Shown here in pieces: positions 1 to 8,239 of a DNA stretch of 39,556 bases (its first letter is position 1; the number at the start of each line of letters is the position of its first letter). Location: contig CAYTDM010000021.1 in NCBI GenBank assembly GCA_964436635.1, forward strand, positions 1-39,556. The letters run 5' to 3'. This DNA is from DASRQK01 sp964436635 (lineage in GTDB: Bacteria > Bacteroidota > Bacteroidia > Sphingobacteriales > Sphingobacteriaceae). The notes beneath the pieces were generated by a model, which was not told where the DNA came from, ran no database searches, and worked only from the letters and a program-made list of their open reading frames with translations. The position numbers and the translations under genes were made by a program.

Positions 1-1
1 T

Positions 2-391
2 GAACGCAGAAGCAATGCGTACGAAGAAAGTTATAGTGGAAGCACCTTAAACGATGATTTTCTTACCTCCACCGCGATTTTCAGTGAAGAAAAGAAAATT
101 ATCACCGCTAAGAATCTCCAAGGAGGCGAAATTCTTAATATATTTGGAGGAACGGATATTAATTTGCTACAAGCAGACATCCAAGAACCCATTGTGATCG
201 ACGTATTCCAATTATTTGCTGGCACAAAAATCATCGTCCCTGCGCATTGGAAAGTGCACTCTAAGGTCGTGTCCATCTTTGGCGAGGTCGATGATCGACG
301 ATTTTTTCAGGAAACACCGAAATCCGATAAAAAAATCATCTATTTAAAAGGCACCTCCATCTTTGGTGGGATTACGATAAAAAGCATGTAG
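2..391 (+). CDS. LiaF-like C-terminal domain protein (5' partial)
   Basis: The reading frame is open from base 2 to the stop at 391, so this is the last 129 residues of a gene that begins outside the window. The sequence has the repeated short beta strands of the cell-wall-active-antibiotic response / LiaF C-terminal fold: an 'IFGG' turn followed by 'DIQEPIVIDVFQLFAGTK', then 'VSIFGEVDDRR' and a final 'GTSIFGGITIKS'. In LiaFSR-type systems the LiaF protein is a membrane inhibitor of the kinase next to it. Here a LytS-type kinase starts 25 bp downstream on the same strand and a LytTR regulator follows, which supports a role in envelope-stress sensing. The N-terminal part, usually membrane segments, cannot be seen. 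The family call is good; the signal sensed is inferred. Confidence 0.75.
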   Translation, partial: ERRSNAYEESYSGSTLNDDFLTSTAIFSEEKKIITAKNLQGGEILNIFGGTDINLLQADIQEPIVIDVFQLFAGTKIIVPAHWKVHSKVVSIFGEVDDRRFFQETPKSDKKIIYLKGTSIFGGITIKSM

Positions 392-416
392 GTCTTTGTA
401 AGCATCCGTAAAAAGT

Positions 417-1472
417 ATGAATAGAGATCCAAATTACGTTCAACCGAGACAGAAACTAGTAAACATTAGTTGTTTTGTAATTTGGGTAGGTTCCTCCTTG
501 ATCCAAACTGGAATCCTCATGTGGCATAATTTTTCCCGCGACATGGCGATTAATGATAGTTTGGTTTCCTCTACCATCTTAACCATCGCTTGCTTTATAA
601 TATCCAGCGCATTAAACTTTTACTTACCCAGTCAACGACACTATATATATGTAGTGATTTGGGGCTTGGTCTTGGCCGGAATCGACCTTTCACTTTCCAG
701 ATTGATTCTTCAATACGTCATTACTGACCCCATCCACTTGCAATCCATAGATAACACCCTGCCGATTCGATTTTTCTTTCACTTTATGATCATCTCTTGG
801 ATGGCCACGATTAACATTGTCTGGAACATACAGCAGGATTACAAAGAAAATGAAAGAATAAAAGCAGATGCCACCAAATTAGCCCGAGAAGCCGAGCTTT
901 ATAATTTGCGGCAGCAACTCCAACCCCATTTCCTGTTTAACAGCTTAAATTCCATCATCGCATTGATCGGGAGGAAGCCTGAACAAGCACGGGAAATGAC
1001 TTTCCAGTTGTCGGATTTTCTTCGGGGGACGCTGCGCAAAGACGACCAACAATTTATCGCTTTGGGGGAAGAATTTGAACACTTAAAGTTATATTTAGAT
1101 ATTGAAAAAGTACGATTTGGCCACCGATTAAACACAGAAATCGAAGAAGACGAACAGGCTAAAGATTGTCTACTACCCGCCATGATCGTCCAACCCCTGG
1201 TCGAAAACGCCATAAAATTTGGCCTCTACGACACGACCGGATTTGTCACCATCAGCATTCAGGCTTCCTATAACGAAGAGGAAAAAAATTTGGAAATCCT
1301 CATTAAAAATCCATTTGACGCAGAACGATCGAGCAACCATAAAAAAGGGACTGGCTTCGGATTAAGAGGCGTCCAAAGGAGATTATTCCTACTATTTGGA
1401 AGAACAGATTTATTAGAAACCATCGCTCAAGATGGGAAATTTGCCAGCAAAATTAAAATTCCACAACCATGA
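417..1472 (+). CDS. LytS-type membrane sensor histidine kinase
   Basis: A 351-residue kinase of the His_kinase (PF06580) class. Four hydrophobic segments fill roughly residues 14-36, 49-70, 76-98 and 119-140. The phosphoacceptor box 'QLQPHFLFNSLNS' has its His at 171. The ATPase part carries the N-box 'PLVENAIKFG' and a glycine loop 'GTGFGLRGVQRRL'. The stop overlaps the start of the LytTR regulator gene by four bases (ATGA), so the two are translationally coupled. With the LiaF-like gene just upstream the three genes read as one envelope-stress operon. All the motifs needed for kinase activity are present, unlike the second LytS-type kinase at 16774-17808. The family is certain; the stimulus is unknown. 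Confidence 0.9.
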   Translation: MNRDPNYVQPRQKLVNISCFVIWVGSSLIQTGILMWHNFSRDMAINDSLVSSTILTIACFIISSALNFYLPSQRHYIYVVIWGLVLAGIDLSLSRLILQYVITDPIHLQSIDNTLPIRFFFHFMIISWMATINIVWNIQQDYKENERIKADATKLAREAELYNLRQQLQPHFLFNSLNSIIALIGRKPEQAREMTFQLSDFLRGTLRKDDQQFIALGEEFEHLKLYLDIEKVRFGHRLNTEIEEDEQAKDCLLPAMIVQPLVENAIKFGLYDTTGFVTISIQASYNEEEKNLEILIKNPFDAERSSNHKKGTGFGLRGVQRRLFLLFGRTDLLETIAQDGKFASKIKIPQP

Positions 1473-2197
1473 TAAAAGTGATCGTGATCGATGATGAGCC
1501 ATTAGCACGCTCTATAATATTGGATTACCTTACCGGCTATCCGATGATCGAAGTGTTGGCGGAGTGTGGTGACGGATTTGAAGCTGCGAAAGCCATCACG
1601 AATTTACAGCCTGATTTGATTTTTTTAGACATTCAAATGCCGAAGATCACAGGATTTGAGGTACTCGAATTATTAGAAAACAAACCCCACACCATATTTA
1701 CCACGGCATTCGATGAATATGCGATTAAAGCATTCGAGCAACATGCCATCGATTACCTATTGAAACCGATTTCAAAATCCCGATTTGATGCCGCCATCCA
1801 AAAATTCCAGCAATTACAACATGGATTGGGCATGAAACCAAACACTGAAGTCCTTCACAGCATCCAACCGATGGAGCGAATTGTGGTAAAAAATGGATCC
1901 AAAATAAACATCATTCCGATCGACGATATCCTCTATTTCCAGGCTGATGACGACTATGTTCACATCCATACCGAGACACAAAGTTTTATAAAAAAAGGAA
2001 CTTTAAGTAATTTAGAAAAGACTCTTGATAGCCGCATTTTCGTCCGTGCTCACCGATCGAATTTACTGAATGTGAACTACATTCAACGCATCGAACCCTA
2101 TGAGCGAGAAAATTACCTGGCAGTATTAAAAAATGGCATGAAATTGAATGTAAGCAAAGCTGGTTACGTCAGAATCAAACAATTATTGGGATTGTAA
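1469..2197 (+). CDS. LytTR-family response regulator
   Basis: A 242-residue two-domain regulator. The N-terminal receiver (about 1-120) has the acidic pair in 'VIDDEPLA', the phosphoacceptor Asp54 in 'LIFLDIQMP', the Thr/Ser switch in 'IFTTAFDEYA' and the Lys in 'YLLKPIS'. The C-terminal LytTR DNA-binding domain (about 133-242) has the usual 'VHIHTETQSF', 'FVRAHRSNLLNVNYI' and 'LNVSKAGY' stretches. It overlaps the preceding kinase by four bases, so it is that kinase's partner. LytTR regulators bind direct repeats upstream of target promoters; the targets cannot be told from here. Confidence 0.92.
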   Translation: MIKVIVIDDEPLARSIILDYLTGYPMIEVLAECGDGFEAAKAITNLQPDLIFLDIQMPKITGFEVLELLENKPHTIFTTAFDEYAIKAFEQHAIDYLLKPISKSRFDAAIQKFQQLQHGLGMKPNTEVLHSIQPMERIVVKNGSKINIIPIDDILYFQADDDYVHIHTETQSFIKKGTLSNLEKTLDSRIFVRAHRSNLLNVNYIQRIEPYERENYLAVLKNGMKLNVSKAGYVRIKQLLGL

Positions 2198-2221
2198 GTC
2201 CCTTTATGCTATTTTTGCAAC

Positions 2222-3358
2222 ATGGAATTACGGAAAACATTAATTCTTACCCTTTTATTTACAGCATTTGCATGGGTAGATTCGCTCGCGCAAACACGAG
2301 AAAAAGAGTTGGCACGCCTTGAATTTGTCATCGACTCAGCCAGCAAGGCCTATATTCAAAAACAGAATACCCATGCCTTGACCATCGGTGTATTAGAAGG
2401 CCCTCAAACGCAAGCTTATTCATTTGGCGCGATTGACCCTACAGATAATCGTTTGGCGACCGCACAAACCGTCTTTGAAATTGGCCCGATCAGCCATACC
2501 ATCACAGCGGCGCTATTGGCCATTTATGTGAACGACGGCACGATAGATTTGCATAGCCCGATCGTACATTATTTGCCCGACACCCTAAAACAGCATCCTG
2601 TTCTAAGCCAAATTACCGTACAGCAGATCGCTAATCACACAGCTGGATTGCCGATCATGCCGGATAATTTCGCACATGTTGACTCATTAAATGCAAATAA
2701 TCCCGATCCGGATTTCCCATTAGACCCGATTCAAGTCTACCAATCGGCTGATTTATACGAGTATCTCTTGAATTATCAAGGTACCGCAAATGCTCCGGGA
2801 ACAGAATATGTAGTCAGCCATTTAGGCTACGCCATTTTAAGCGCCATTCTAAGCGAAACGACCGGCAAATCTTATGAGGAATTATTGATCGAGCACATGA
2901 ACACCCCATTGGGTTTACAAAATACAGGAACGGTTCCCTATGCAGATCAAGATTACGCCATGAGCCACCTGCTTTCTGGAGAATTGGTTCTACCGGGCAC
3001 CTATTCAGTCTTAGCAGGAGCCTTAGGGGTTAAATCCTCATTAAGAGATTTATTGCTTTACTTGCGGGCGCACTTTGCCTTGCCGGAAGCTCCCATAGAA
3101 CATGCTTTATCATTAACTCGTCAATTTACGCATTATTTACCCCCTGAAACGGATTTAGGCCTGGCCTGGGAAATGACGCTGCAGCACGAACATTTTGTCT
3201 ACACCTTTCAAGGAGACGCTATCGGAAGCAGCACGTACATTGCCTTTGCTCCAGATGGACGAAAAGGCGTGATCATCCTTTCCAATGCAGCAGAATCGGT
3301 AAAAGAGGTGGGCGATGCGATTTTAGAAGCCTTATTAAAGGTCAAACCTGCGAGATAG
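2222..3358 (+). CDS. Secreted serine-hydrolase (beta-lactamase fold) pseudoenzyme
   Basis: A 378-residue protein with an N-terminal signal peptide ending near 'WVDSLAQ'. The fold is that of the class C beta-lactamase / PBP4-like serine hydrolase family: 'VFEIGPISHTITAALLA', 'ITVQQIANHTAGLP', 'PGTEYVVSHLGYAIL' and 'YIAFAPDGRKGVIILSNA' sit in the right order and spacing. The catalytic positions are changed. The SxxK motif reads P89-I-S-H92, the YxN motif reads V198-S-H200, and the His/Lys-x-Gly motif near the end reads F329-Q-G331. So the enzyme is very probably inactive, perhaps a binding protein. It lies 24 bp after the LytTR gene on the same strand. The last codons and the TAG stop lie inside the first unit of an 18-bp tandem repeat, so the C-terminus may have been altered by repeat expansion. 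Confidence 0.85.
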   Translation: MELRKTLILTLLFTAFAWVDSLAQTREKELARLEFVIDSASKAYIQKQNTHALTIGVLEGPQTQAYSFGAIDPTDNRLATAQTVFEIGPISHTITAALLAIYVNDGTIDLHSPIVHYLPDTLKQHPVLSQITVQQIANHTAGLPIMPDNFAHVDSLNANNPDPDFPLDPIQVYQSADLYEYLLNYQGTANAPGTEYVVSHLGYAILSAILSETTGKSYEELLIEHMNTPLGLQNTGTVPYADQDYAMSHLLSGELVLPGTYSVLAGALGVKSSLRDLLLYLRAHFALPEAPIEHALSLTRQFTHYLPPETDLGLAWEMTLQHEHFVYTFQGDAIGSSTYIAFAPDGRKGVIILSNAAESVKEVGDAILEALLKVKPAR

Positions 3359-3505
3359 GTCAAACCTGCGAGATAGGTCAAACCTGCGAGATAGGTCGAG
3401 CCAGCAAGATAGGTCGAGCCAGCAAGATAATGATAAGGTCAAACCTGCGAGATAGGTCGAGCCCGAGATAGCTGAAGCTACGAGATCGGTGAAGCAACGA
3501 GAAAA
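3340..3505. repeat. 18-bp tandem repeat running over a stop codon
   Basis: About nine units of an 18-bp repeat. Units 1-3 (3340-3357, 3358-3375, 3376-3393) are identical and read GGTCAAACCTGCGAGATA. Units 4 and 5 (3394-3429) read GGTCGAGCCAGCAAGATA. After a 7-bp insertion a copy of the first type returns at 3437-3454, followed by shorter, decayed units to 3505. The first unit encodes the last residues of the upstream protein, and the ATA-G junction supplies its TAG stop. The array fills the space between two same-strand genes. Confidence 0.95.
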
Positions 3506-3620
3506 GGTAAACATAAATTCCGCAAAATTAACATTTTGAATTATCAAATTAATCTAATAGCTTTGTAAATATCGTCCAGCAAGGATCGTGCATTCGATTA
3601 TTTGCTATGCGCAAAAGAAC

Positions 3621-4067
3621 ATGAAAAAGAAAGCATTCATCGCATTTATCCTATTACAGTGCTACCTGGTGGCGGCTTTTGGGGTATCCCTGCATGAGCA
3701 ATTTTGTTGCGACTCGCAAACAACTGCTCCGGAGGCGATGGAATGTCATGTGGACGAAACAGAAAAAAACGAGCTGGATTGTTTCTTGTGTGATGATCAT
3801 CAAGCGCCTATAGAATTCGAAACTTGTTGCGAAGATTGCGCGGAATTGACCATTCAAATGGCCCCTGATGACCGCACTCAAACAGTTACGGTAACGGCGA
3901 AAAAAACCAACCAAGCCGATGAATTCCAACCCATCGTCCTTGAACTTTACGGGTTTCAACCCACCCCTACTTGGCGAGTAAATTATACGAATTTACCGCC
4001 TTCTACACAGAGTACCCTCCCAGTAAAGTCCTCGCTTTACATCCATCATTGTACTTATAGACTATAA
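3621..4067 (+). CDS. Small Cys-rich secreted protein, HYC_CC_PP-like
   Basis: I place the start at the ATG at 3621, giving 148 residues that begin directly with a signal peptide (KKKAF, then a hydrophobic run to about residue 21); an upstream GTG at 3588 would put eleven polar residues in front of it. The mature part is rich in Cys: 29, 30, 42, 54, 57, 69, 70 and 73, then an extended tail with 'NLPPSTQ' (Pro126-127). This pattern (His/Cys near the signal peptide, a CC pair, then PP) resembles the Bacteroidota HYC_CC_PP family, small proteins often found beside TonB receptors. The next gene is a TonB receptor with a metal-binding domain, so a periplasmic metal-binding helper is likely. That role is inferred from Cys content and position. 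Confidence 0.7.
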   Translation: MKKKAFIAFILLQCYLVAAFGVSLHEQFCCDSQTTAPEAMECHVDETEKNELDCFLCDDHQAPIEFETCCEDCAELTIQMAPDDRTQTVTVTAKKTNQADEFQPIVLELYGFQPTPTWRVNYTNLPPSTQSTLPVKSSLYIHHCTYRL

Positions 4068-4120
4068 TTTATTCATCGTCCTATATTGGTTCAAACTTCA
4101 TTGACCAAAAGGGAAAAAAT

Positions 4121-4240
4121 TGATTTTGATCGATTTTGATTGATTTTGAATGATCTTACTCGATTTTGAATGAATTTCATTGAATTTAATTGATTTTCAG
4201 AGAATTTAATTGATTTTCAGTGATTACGAAGGAATTTGAA
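4121..4240. repeat. 12-copy degenerate 10-bp repeat, T-tract phased
   Basis: Cut into blocks of ten from 4121, the sequence gives twelve successive variants of TGATTTTGAT (for example CGATTTTGAT, TGATTTTGAA, TGAATTTCAT, TGATTTTCAG, TGAATTTAAT). The period is close to the DNA helical repeat, so the T-tracts fall on one face and the DNA is expected to be curved. It lies in the 5' region of the metal-domain TonB receptor gene. Confidence 0.93.
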
Positions 4241-4272
4241 TAAATAATTTTTATAAGTAAAAAACAAATACC

Positions 4273-6960
4273 ATGATATTTAAGATAAATATGAGGAATT
4301 TCAGTCTGATGCTGCTATTCATAACACCTATTTTATTGACCAGCTTTTCTGGTTCAGCTAGCGCAAATCTGAACGGAAATGTTAGCGCAAATCTGAACGG
4401 AAGCGCGGACGCAAAAAGCAGCACAACAAGCAAGTCCTTGTTTGCGGTAGCACAAAAAGACAGCACCTTTACCCTACTTGTTTCTGGGAATTGTGGGATG
4501 TGTAAAAACCGAATCGAAACAGCTGCCAAAGGCAAAGGCGTCATCAGCGCAAAATGGCAGGCCGAAACCCAACTTTTAACGGTGACCATGAATCCAAAAC
4601 AAACGGATAAAGAAACCATTAAAAAACGCATAGCAGAAGTTGGACACGATGCTGACGGCCTATTGGCACCAGATGATGTGTATGAAAAATTACACGAGTG
4701 CTGCATCTATCCACGCGTTCAAAAGAAAAGCCAAGAAAAGAAAGACGGCGGTGAGGCCAAAGTAACCGGCATTCTTTTATTAGAAAACTCAAAAGGAGAT
4801 TTAGCACCGATAGAACGTGCGAATGTGCATTGGAAAGAAAACCCTAACATTCAAGCCGTTTCAGATAAAGACGGTGTGTTCTTCCTTCCATTTGAAGAAG
4901 GCGTTACCAAAAACCTGGTTTTTAGTTACGCAGGTTTACAAAATGAAACGATCGCAGTCGAGGATCCCTCACAAATCGTCGTCATTAACGCCCGCCAAAA
5001 TCAATTGGATGAGGTCAGTGTAACCGTAAGACGCAGTTCAAACTTTATATCGTCGCTTTCACCTGCCCGCATGGAAGTACTTACCAGCCAAGAATTATTC
5101 AAAGCTGCCTGTTGCGACTTAAGCGAAAGTTTTGAAACCAACGCATCTGTGGACGTGGTAAACAGCGATGCTGTAACGGGAAGCAAACAGGTTCAATTAC
5201 TTGGATTAAGTGGTATTTATACCCAATTAACAGTGGAAAATCTGCCCGGACCGAGAGGATTGGCTATGCCCTTAGGTTTAGGAAGCATTGCTGGTACCTG
5301 GATTGAATCCATTCAAATCAGCAAAGGAGTCGGATCCGTGGTAAACGGATTTGAAAACATGACCGGCCAAATCAATGTGGAATTAAAAAAGCCCGAAAAC
5401 AGCGAACGCTTATTCTTTAACCTATATGGGAACGACATGGGTCGGGCGGATATTAACTTGAATTTGGCACAAAAAATCAACGACAAATGGTCGACGGGAC
5501 TCCTGTTACACGATAATTTTATGGTGAATGACCATGTAAATTTTAGTAAAAATGGATTTCGAGATGTGCCTGTGGGCAATATATTCTCCGGCATCAATCG
5601 CTGGAAATATGAAAATGGTCAAGGTTTAATCGGTCAATTTGGCTTTAAATACCTAAAAGACGATCGATATGGCGGCCAAATCGCGTATTCGCCTTCAGGA
5701 AATGAACACCTTGGACATGGCGCAGCGCCCGTTTATGGGATAGAATTTGATATTAATCGCTATGAAATCTTTGGTAAATTAGGGTATATTTTCCCATCAA
5801 ATCGACATAGAAGCATAGGATTGCAGTTCTCTGCAGCGGCTTATGATCAAGACGCCTTGTATGGGATAAGAACTTACGACGCAAATCAAAAAAGTGTATA
5901 CACGAATTTAATTTACCAAGATATTCTCGGAACGGTGGACCACAAATACCGCACAGGTATTAGCGCACAAGCCGATTATTATGCAGAAAATTACTTAGCG
6001 ACACGCTACACACGAAAAGAAATCGTGCCGGGTGCTTTCTTCGAATACACCTACTCTCCGTCACATGAATTTGATGTGGTGGCTGGCATTCGAGCAGATT
6101 ATAACTCCCTGTATGGTTGGTTTGCAACGCCAAGATTACACGCACGCTACCAACCTGTTACAAACACTACCTTACGTATTAGCGCAGGTAGGGGTCAGCG
6201 TACCGCAAATATTTTTGCTGAGAATACAGCGACATTAGCGAGTGCTCGACAGTTAAGAATCGAAGGCACAAACGCCAAAGGTGCCTATGGTTTGGATCCA
6301 GAAGTATCCTGGAATGTAGGGTTTAGCGTAGATCAAGTGCTTTATTTTGGGAACCGCGTTGCAAATGTAAGTTTAGAACTTTTTAGAAGTGATTTTAGGA
6401 ACCAAGTGGTGGTGGATTATGAAAACCCAAGGGAACTATTCATCTATAATTTAAAGAATGAATCTTATGCAAATGGCTTGCAAGCCGAGTTCCGGGTCAC
6501 TCCTATAGATCGTTTTGAAGTCCGTACGGCATATCGCTTTTTCGACGTAAAAACAAATTACCAACATGCAGGTGATTATAAAGAACGACCATTAGTGGCA
6601 CGCCATCGAGGATTTGTAAATCTTGCGTATCATACGAACGATCACCAATGGGCATTTGATTACACCTTAAATTTGGTGGGTCAAAAACGCTTACCTTCTA
6701 CTTCTGCCAATCCTGACAGGTACCAAATGGCAGACTATTCTTCGGCATATGTCACAATGAACGCACAAATTACTTACAAATTAGGGAAAATTAGGCCGAT
6801 TGATGTGTATGTAGGCGGAGAAAACTTAGGTAATTATTTTCAGAAAAACCCGATTTTAGGCGCAGACGACCCTTTTGGAGACTATTTTGACACATCGATG
6901 TTATGGGGACCGTTATCAGGAAGAATGTTCTATGCAGGTGTCAGATTTGGCATTAATTAA
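4273..6960 (+). CDS. TonB-dependent receptor with N-terminal heavy-metal-associated domain
   Basis: An 895-residue outer-membrane receptor. After a signal peptide (to about residue 32 from ATG 4273; a second ATG at 4291 is possible) there is a low-complexity stretch in which 'SANLNG' is repeated. A heavy-metal-associated (HMA) domain follows at about 60-125 with Cys74-x-x-Cys77, plus a His-Glu-Cys-Cys at 141-144. Next come a carboxypeptidase-regulatory-like domain (about 155-240), a plug domain (about 250-375, 'LTVENLPGPRGL', 'ISKGVGSVVNGFENMTGQINVEL') and a beta-barrel ending in 'FYAGVRFGIN', with the aromatic/hydrophobic end expected for outer-membrane insertion. The HMA domain points to copper or a similar metal. 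It follows a Cys-rich secreted protein on the same strand, a pairing known in Bacteroidota. Substrate is inferred. Confidence 0.9.
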   Translation: MIFKINMRNFSLMLLFITPILLTSFSGSASANLNGNVSANLNGSADAKSSTTSKSLFAVAQKDSTFTLLVSGNCGMCKNRIETAAKGKGVISAKWQAETQLLTVTMNPKQTDKETIKKRIAEVGHDADGLLAPDDVYEKLHECCIYPRVQKKSQEKKDGGEAKVTGILLLENSKGDLAPIERANVHWKENPNIQAVSDKDGVFFLPFEEGVTKNLVFSYAGLQNETIAVEDPSQIVVINARQNQLDEVSVTVRRSSNFISSLSPARMEVLTSQELFKAACCDLSESFETNASVDVVNSDAVTGSKQVQLLGLSGIYTQLTVENLPGPRGLAMPLGLGSIAGTWIESIQISKGVGSVVNGFENMTGQINVELKKPENSERLFFNLYGNDMGRADINLNLAQKINDKWSTGLLLHDNFMVNDHVNFSKNGFRDVPVGNIFSGINRWKYENGQGLIGQFGFKYLKDDRYGGQIAYSPSGNEHLGHGAAPVYGIEFDINRYEIFGKLGYIFPSNRHRSIGLQFSAAAYDQDALYGIRTYDANQKSVYTNLIYQDILGTVDHKYRTGISAQADYYAENYLATRYTRKEIVPGAFFEYTYSPSHEFDVVAGIRADYNSLYGWFATPRLHARYQPVTNTTLRISAGRGQRTANIFAENTATLASARQLRIEGTNAKGAYGLDPEVSWNVGFSVDQVLYFGNRVANVSLELFRSDFRNQVVVDYENPRELFIYNLKNESYANGLQAEFRVTPIDRFEVRTAYRFFDVKTNYQHAGDYKERPLVARHRGFVNLAYHTNDHQWAFDYTLNLVGQKRLPSTSANPDRYQMADYSSAYVTMNAQITYKLGKIRPIDVYVGGENLGNYFQKNPILGADDPFGDYFDTSMLWGPLSGRMFYAGVRFGIN

Positions 6961-7049
6961 AAATTGGAACACTTTTTGTGGTACAACACATATCTGAAAC
7001 GAACATGTAAAATCCTCATAATCAACCAGTTTTTTCCAAAAAATCAATT

Positions 7050-7077
7050 TTTGATTCAAGAAAATTGTGTACTTTTG
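7050..7077 (+). promoter_or_regulatory. Probable rpoD promoter
   Basis: The -7 element TACTTTTG (7070-7077) is a perfect TAnnTTTG. A TTTG at 7050-7053 lies 16 bp upstream, shorter than the usual 19-21 bp, so the -33 assignment is weak. The start codon is 42 bp after the -7 element. Confidence 0.6.
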
Positions 7078-7118
7078 CACGTTGTGACTTTAGAATAAAG
7101 AAAGGGTAAAATAAATAG

Positions 7119-7982
7119 ATGAGACAACTTAAGATTACGCAGTCCATTACCAATCGGGAATCCCAATCCTTGGACAAATATTTGCACGAAATAGGCAAAG
7201 TAGATTTAATTACTGCCGAAGAAGAAGTAATTCTAGCGCAAAAAATCAGGGAAGGTGACCAGGCAGCATTGGAGCGTTTGACCAAAACAAACCTACGATT
7301 CGTAGTGTCTGTTGCAAAACAATATCAAAATCAGGGACTAACCTTAGGTGATTTAATTAACGAAGGAAACTTAGGTCTAATTAAAGCTGCTAAGCGATTC
7401 GACGAAACCAAGGGGTTTAAATTCATCTCCTACGCGGTATGGTGGATTCGTCAATCCATTTTACAAGCGATCGCTGAACAGTCCAGGATCGTTCGATTAC
7501 CTCTTAACCAAGTAGGGTCGTTGAGCAAAATTAGCAAAGCGTACTCTCGATTAGAACAAGAGTACGAGCGCGAACCTTCTCCAGAAGAATTAGCAGATAT
7601 CTTAGAAACCACGGTTGAAAAAGTATCGGACACATTAAGTAATTCCGGAAGACACGTATCCATGGATGCACCTTTCGTACAAGGAGAAGAAAACACCCTA
7701 TTAGATGTTTTAGAGAATCAAGATCCGGACACGGATAGCAATTTGATCGACGAGTCCTTATCTGAAGAAATCAAACGCTCTTTGGCGACCTTGACAGAAA
7801 GAGAACGAGAAATTATTGTATTGTTCTTTGGTTTAGGTGGTGTGAATCATCAGCTTTCCTTAGAAGAGATCGGTGAAAAATTTAATTTAACCCGAGAGCG
7901 TGTTCGTCAGATTAAAGACAAAGCGTTGCAACGCTTAAGGCACACATCCCGTAGTAGAATTTTAAAATCCTACTTAGGTTAA
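7119..7982 (+). CDS. rpoD: Primary RNA polymerase sigma factor (sigma-70/RpoD, Bacteroidota type)
   Basis: A 287-residue housekeeping sigma factor. It has region 1.2 ('SLDKYLHEIGKVDLIT'), region 2 with 'NLRFVVSVAKQYQNQGL', 'DLINEGNLGLIKAAKRFD' and 'FISYAVWWIRQSI', region 3 ('VRLPLNQVG') and region 4 with 'LTEREREIIVLFFGLGG' and the helix-turn-helix 'SLEEIGEKFNLTRERVRQI'. The length and missing region 1.1 match the short primary sigma factors of Bacteroidota, which read the TTTG/TAnnTTTG promoters seen in this window. It stands alone between two terminators, so it is probably its own transcription unit. Confidence 0.97.
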   Translation: MRQLKITQSITNRESQSLDKYLHEIGKVDLITAEEEVILAQKIREGDQAALERLTKTNLRFVVSVAKQYQNQGLTLGDLINEGNLGLIKAAKRFDETKGFKFISYAVWWIRQSILQAIAEQSRIVRLPLNQVGSLSKISKAYSRLEQEYEREPSPEELADILETTVEKVSDTLSNSGRHVSMDAPFVQGEENTLLDVLENQDPDTDSNLIDESLSEEIKRSLATLTEREREIIVLFFGLGGVNHQLSLEEIGEKFNLTRERVRQIKDKALQRLRHTSRSRILKSYLG

Positions 7983-8028
7983 TAGAATCAGGAAAAACTG
8001 TTTAACGACCCGCGAGTCGATTGACATT

Positions 8029-8080
8029 AAAAGATCCATTTGTTTAGGAATTCACTTCCTTCCCAAGTGGATCTTTTTTT
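8029..8080 (+). terminator. Intrinsic terminator of rpoD
   Basis: A 14-bp stem (8029-8042 with 8064-8077, one G-T pair; AAAAGATCCATTTG / CAAGTGGATCTTTT) is followed by a T-run to 8080, 46 bp after the rpoD stop. Confidence 0.88.
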
Positions 8081-8124
8081 ATGCCCAATTATGGATCATT
8101 TTTTATGCCCAATTATGGATCATT
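8077..8124. repeat. 24-bp tandem duplication
   Basis: Two identical adjoining copies (8077-8100 and 8101-8124) of a unit beginning TTTTATGCCCAATTATGG. The copy starts in the T-run of the rpoD terminator. GCCCAAT in the unit can also pair with ATTGGGC at 8135-8141. Confidence 0.93.
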
Positions 8125-8162
8125 TTTTTGCCTTATTGGGCGCATCTTTAAATGTTTAACAT

Positions 8163-8202
8163 ATAAAAAAGAGCTCCATAATTCTTCCGAAATATGGAGC
8201 TC
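8163..8202 (-). terminator. Intrinsic terminator of the minus-strand MG2/plug protein gene
   Basis: A perfect 9-bp stem (GAGCTCCAT at 8171-8179 and ATGGAGCTC at 8194-8202) is followed, on the minus strand, by a run of T (A-run at 8165-8170 on the plus strand). It lies 38 bp past the stop of the gene at 8240. Confidence 0.88.
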
Positions 8203-8239
8203 AAATCTTAGTTGTAAACGAATTAATTATTCCACTTAA

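Noticed and set aside
3340..3505. Array of similar units as a possible CRISPR
   Set aside because: Units are 18 bp, directly joined, with no spacers and no cas genes nearby.
3335..3547. 70-codon minus-strand frame rich in repeated Arg-Arg-Phe-Asp-Leu
   Set aside because: The repetition only reflects the 18-bp DNA repeat; no start signal or family.
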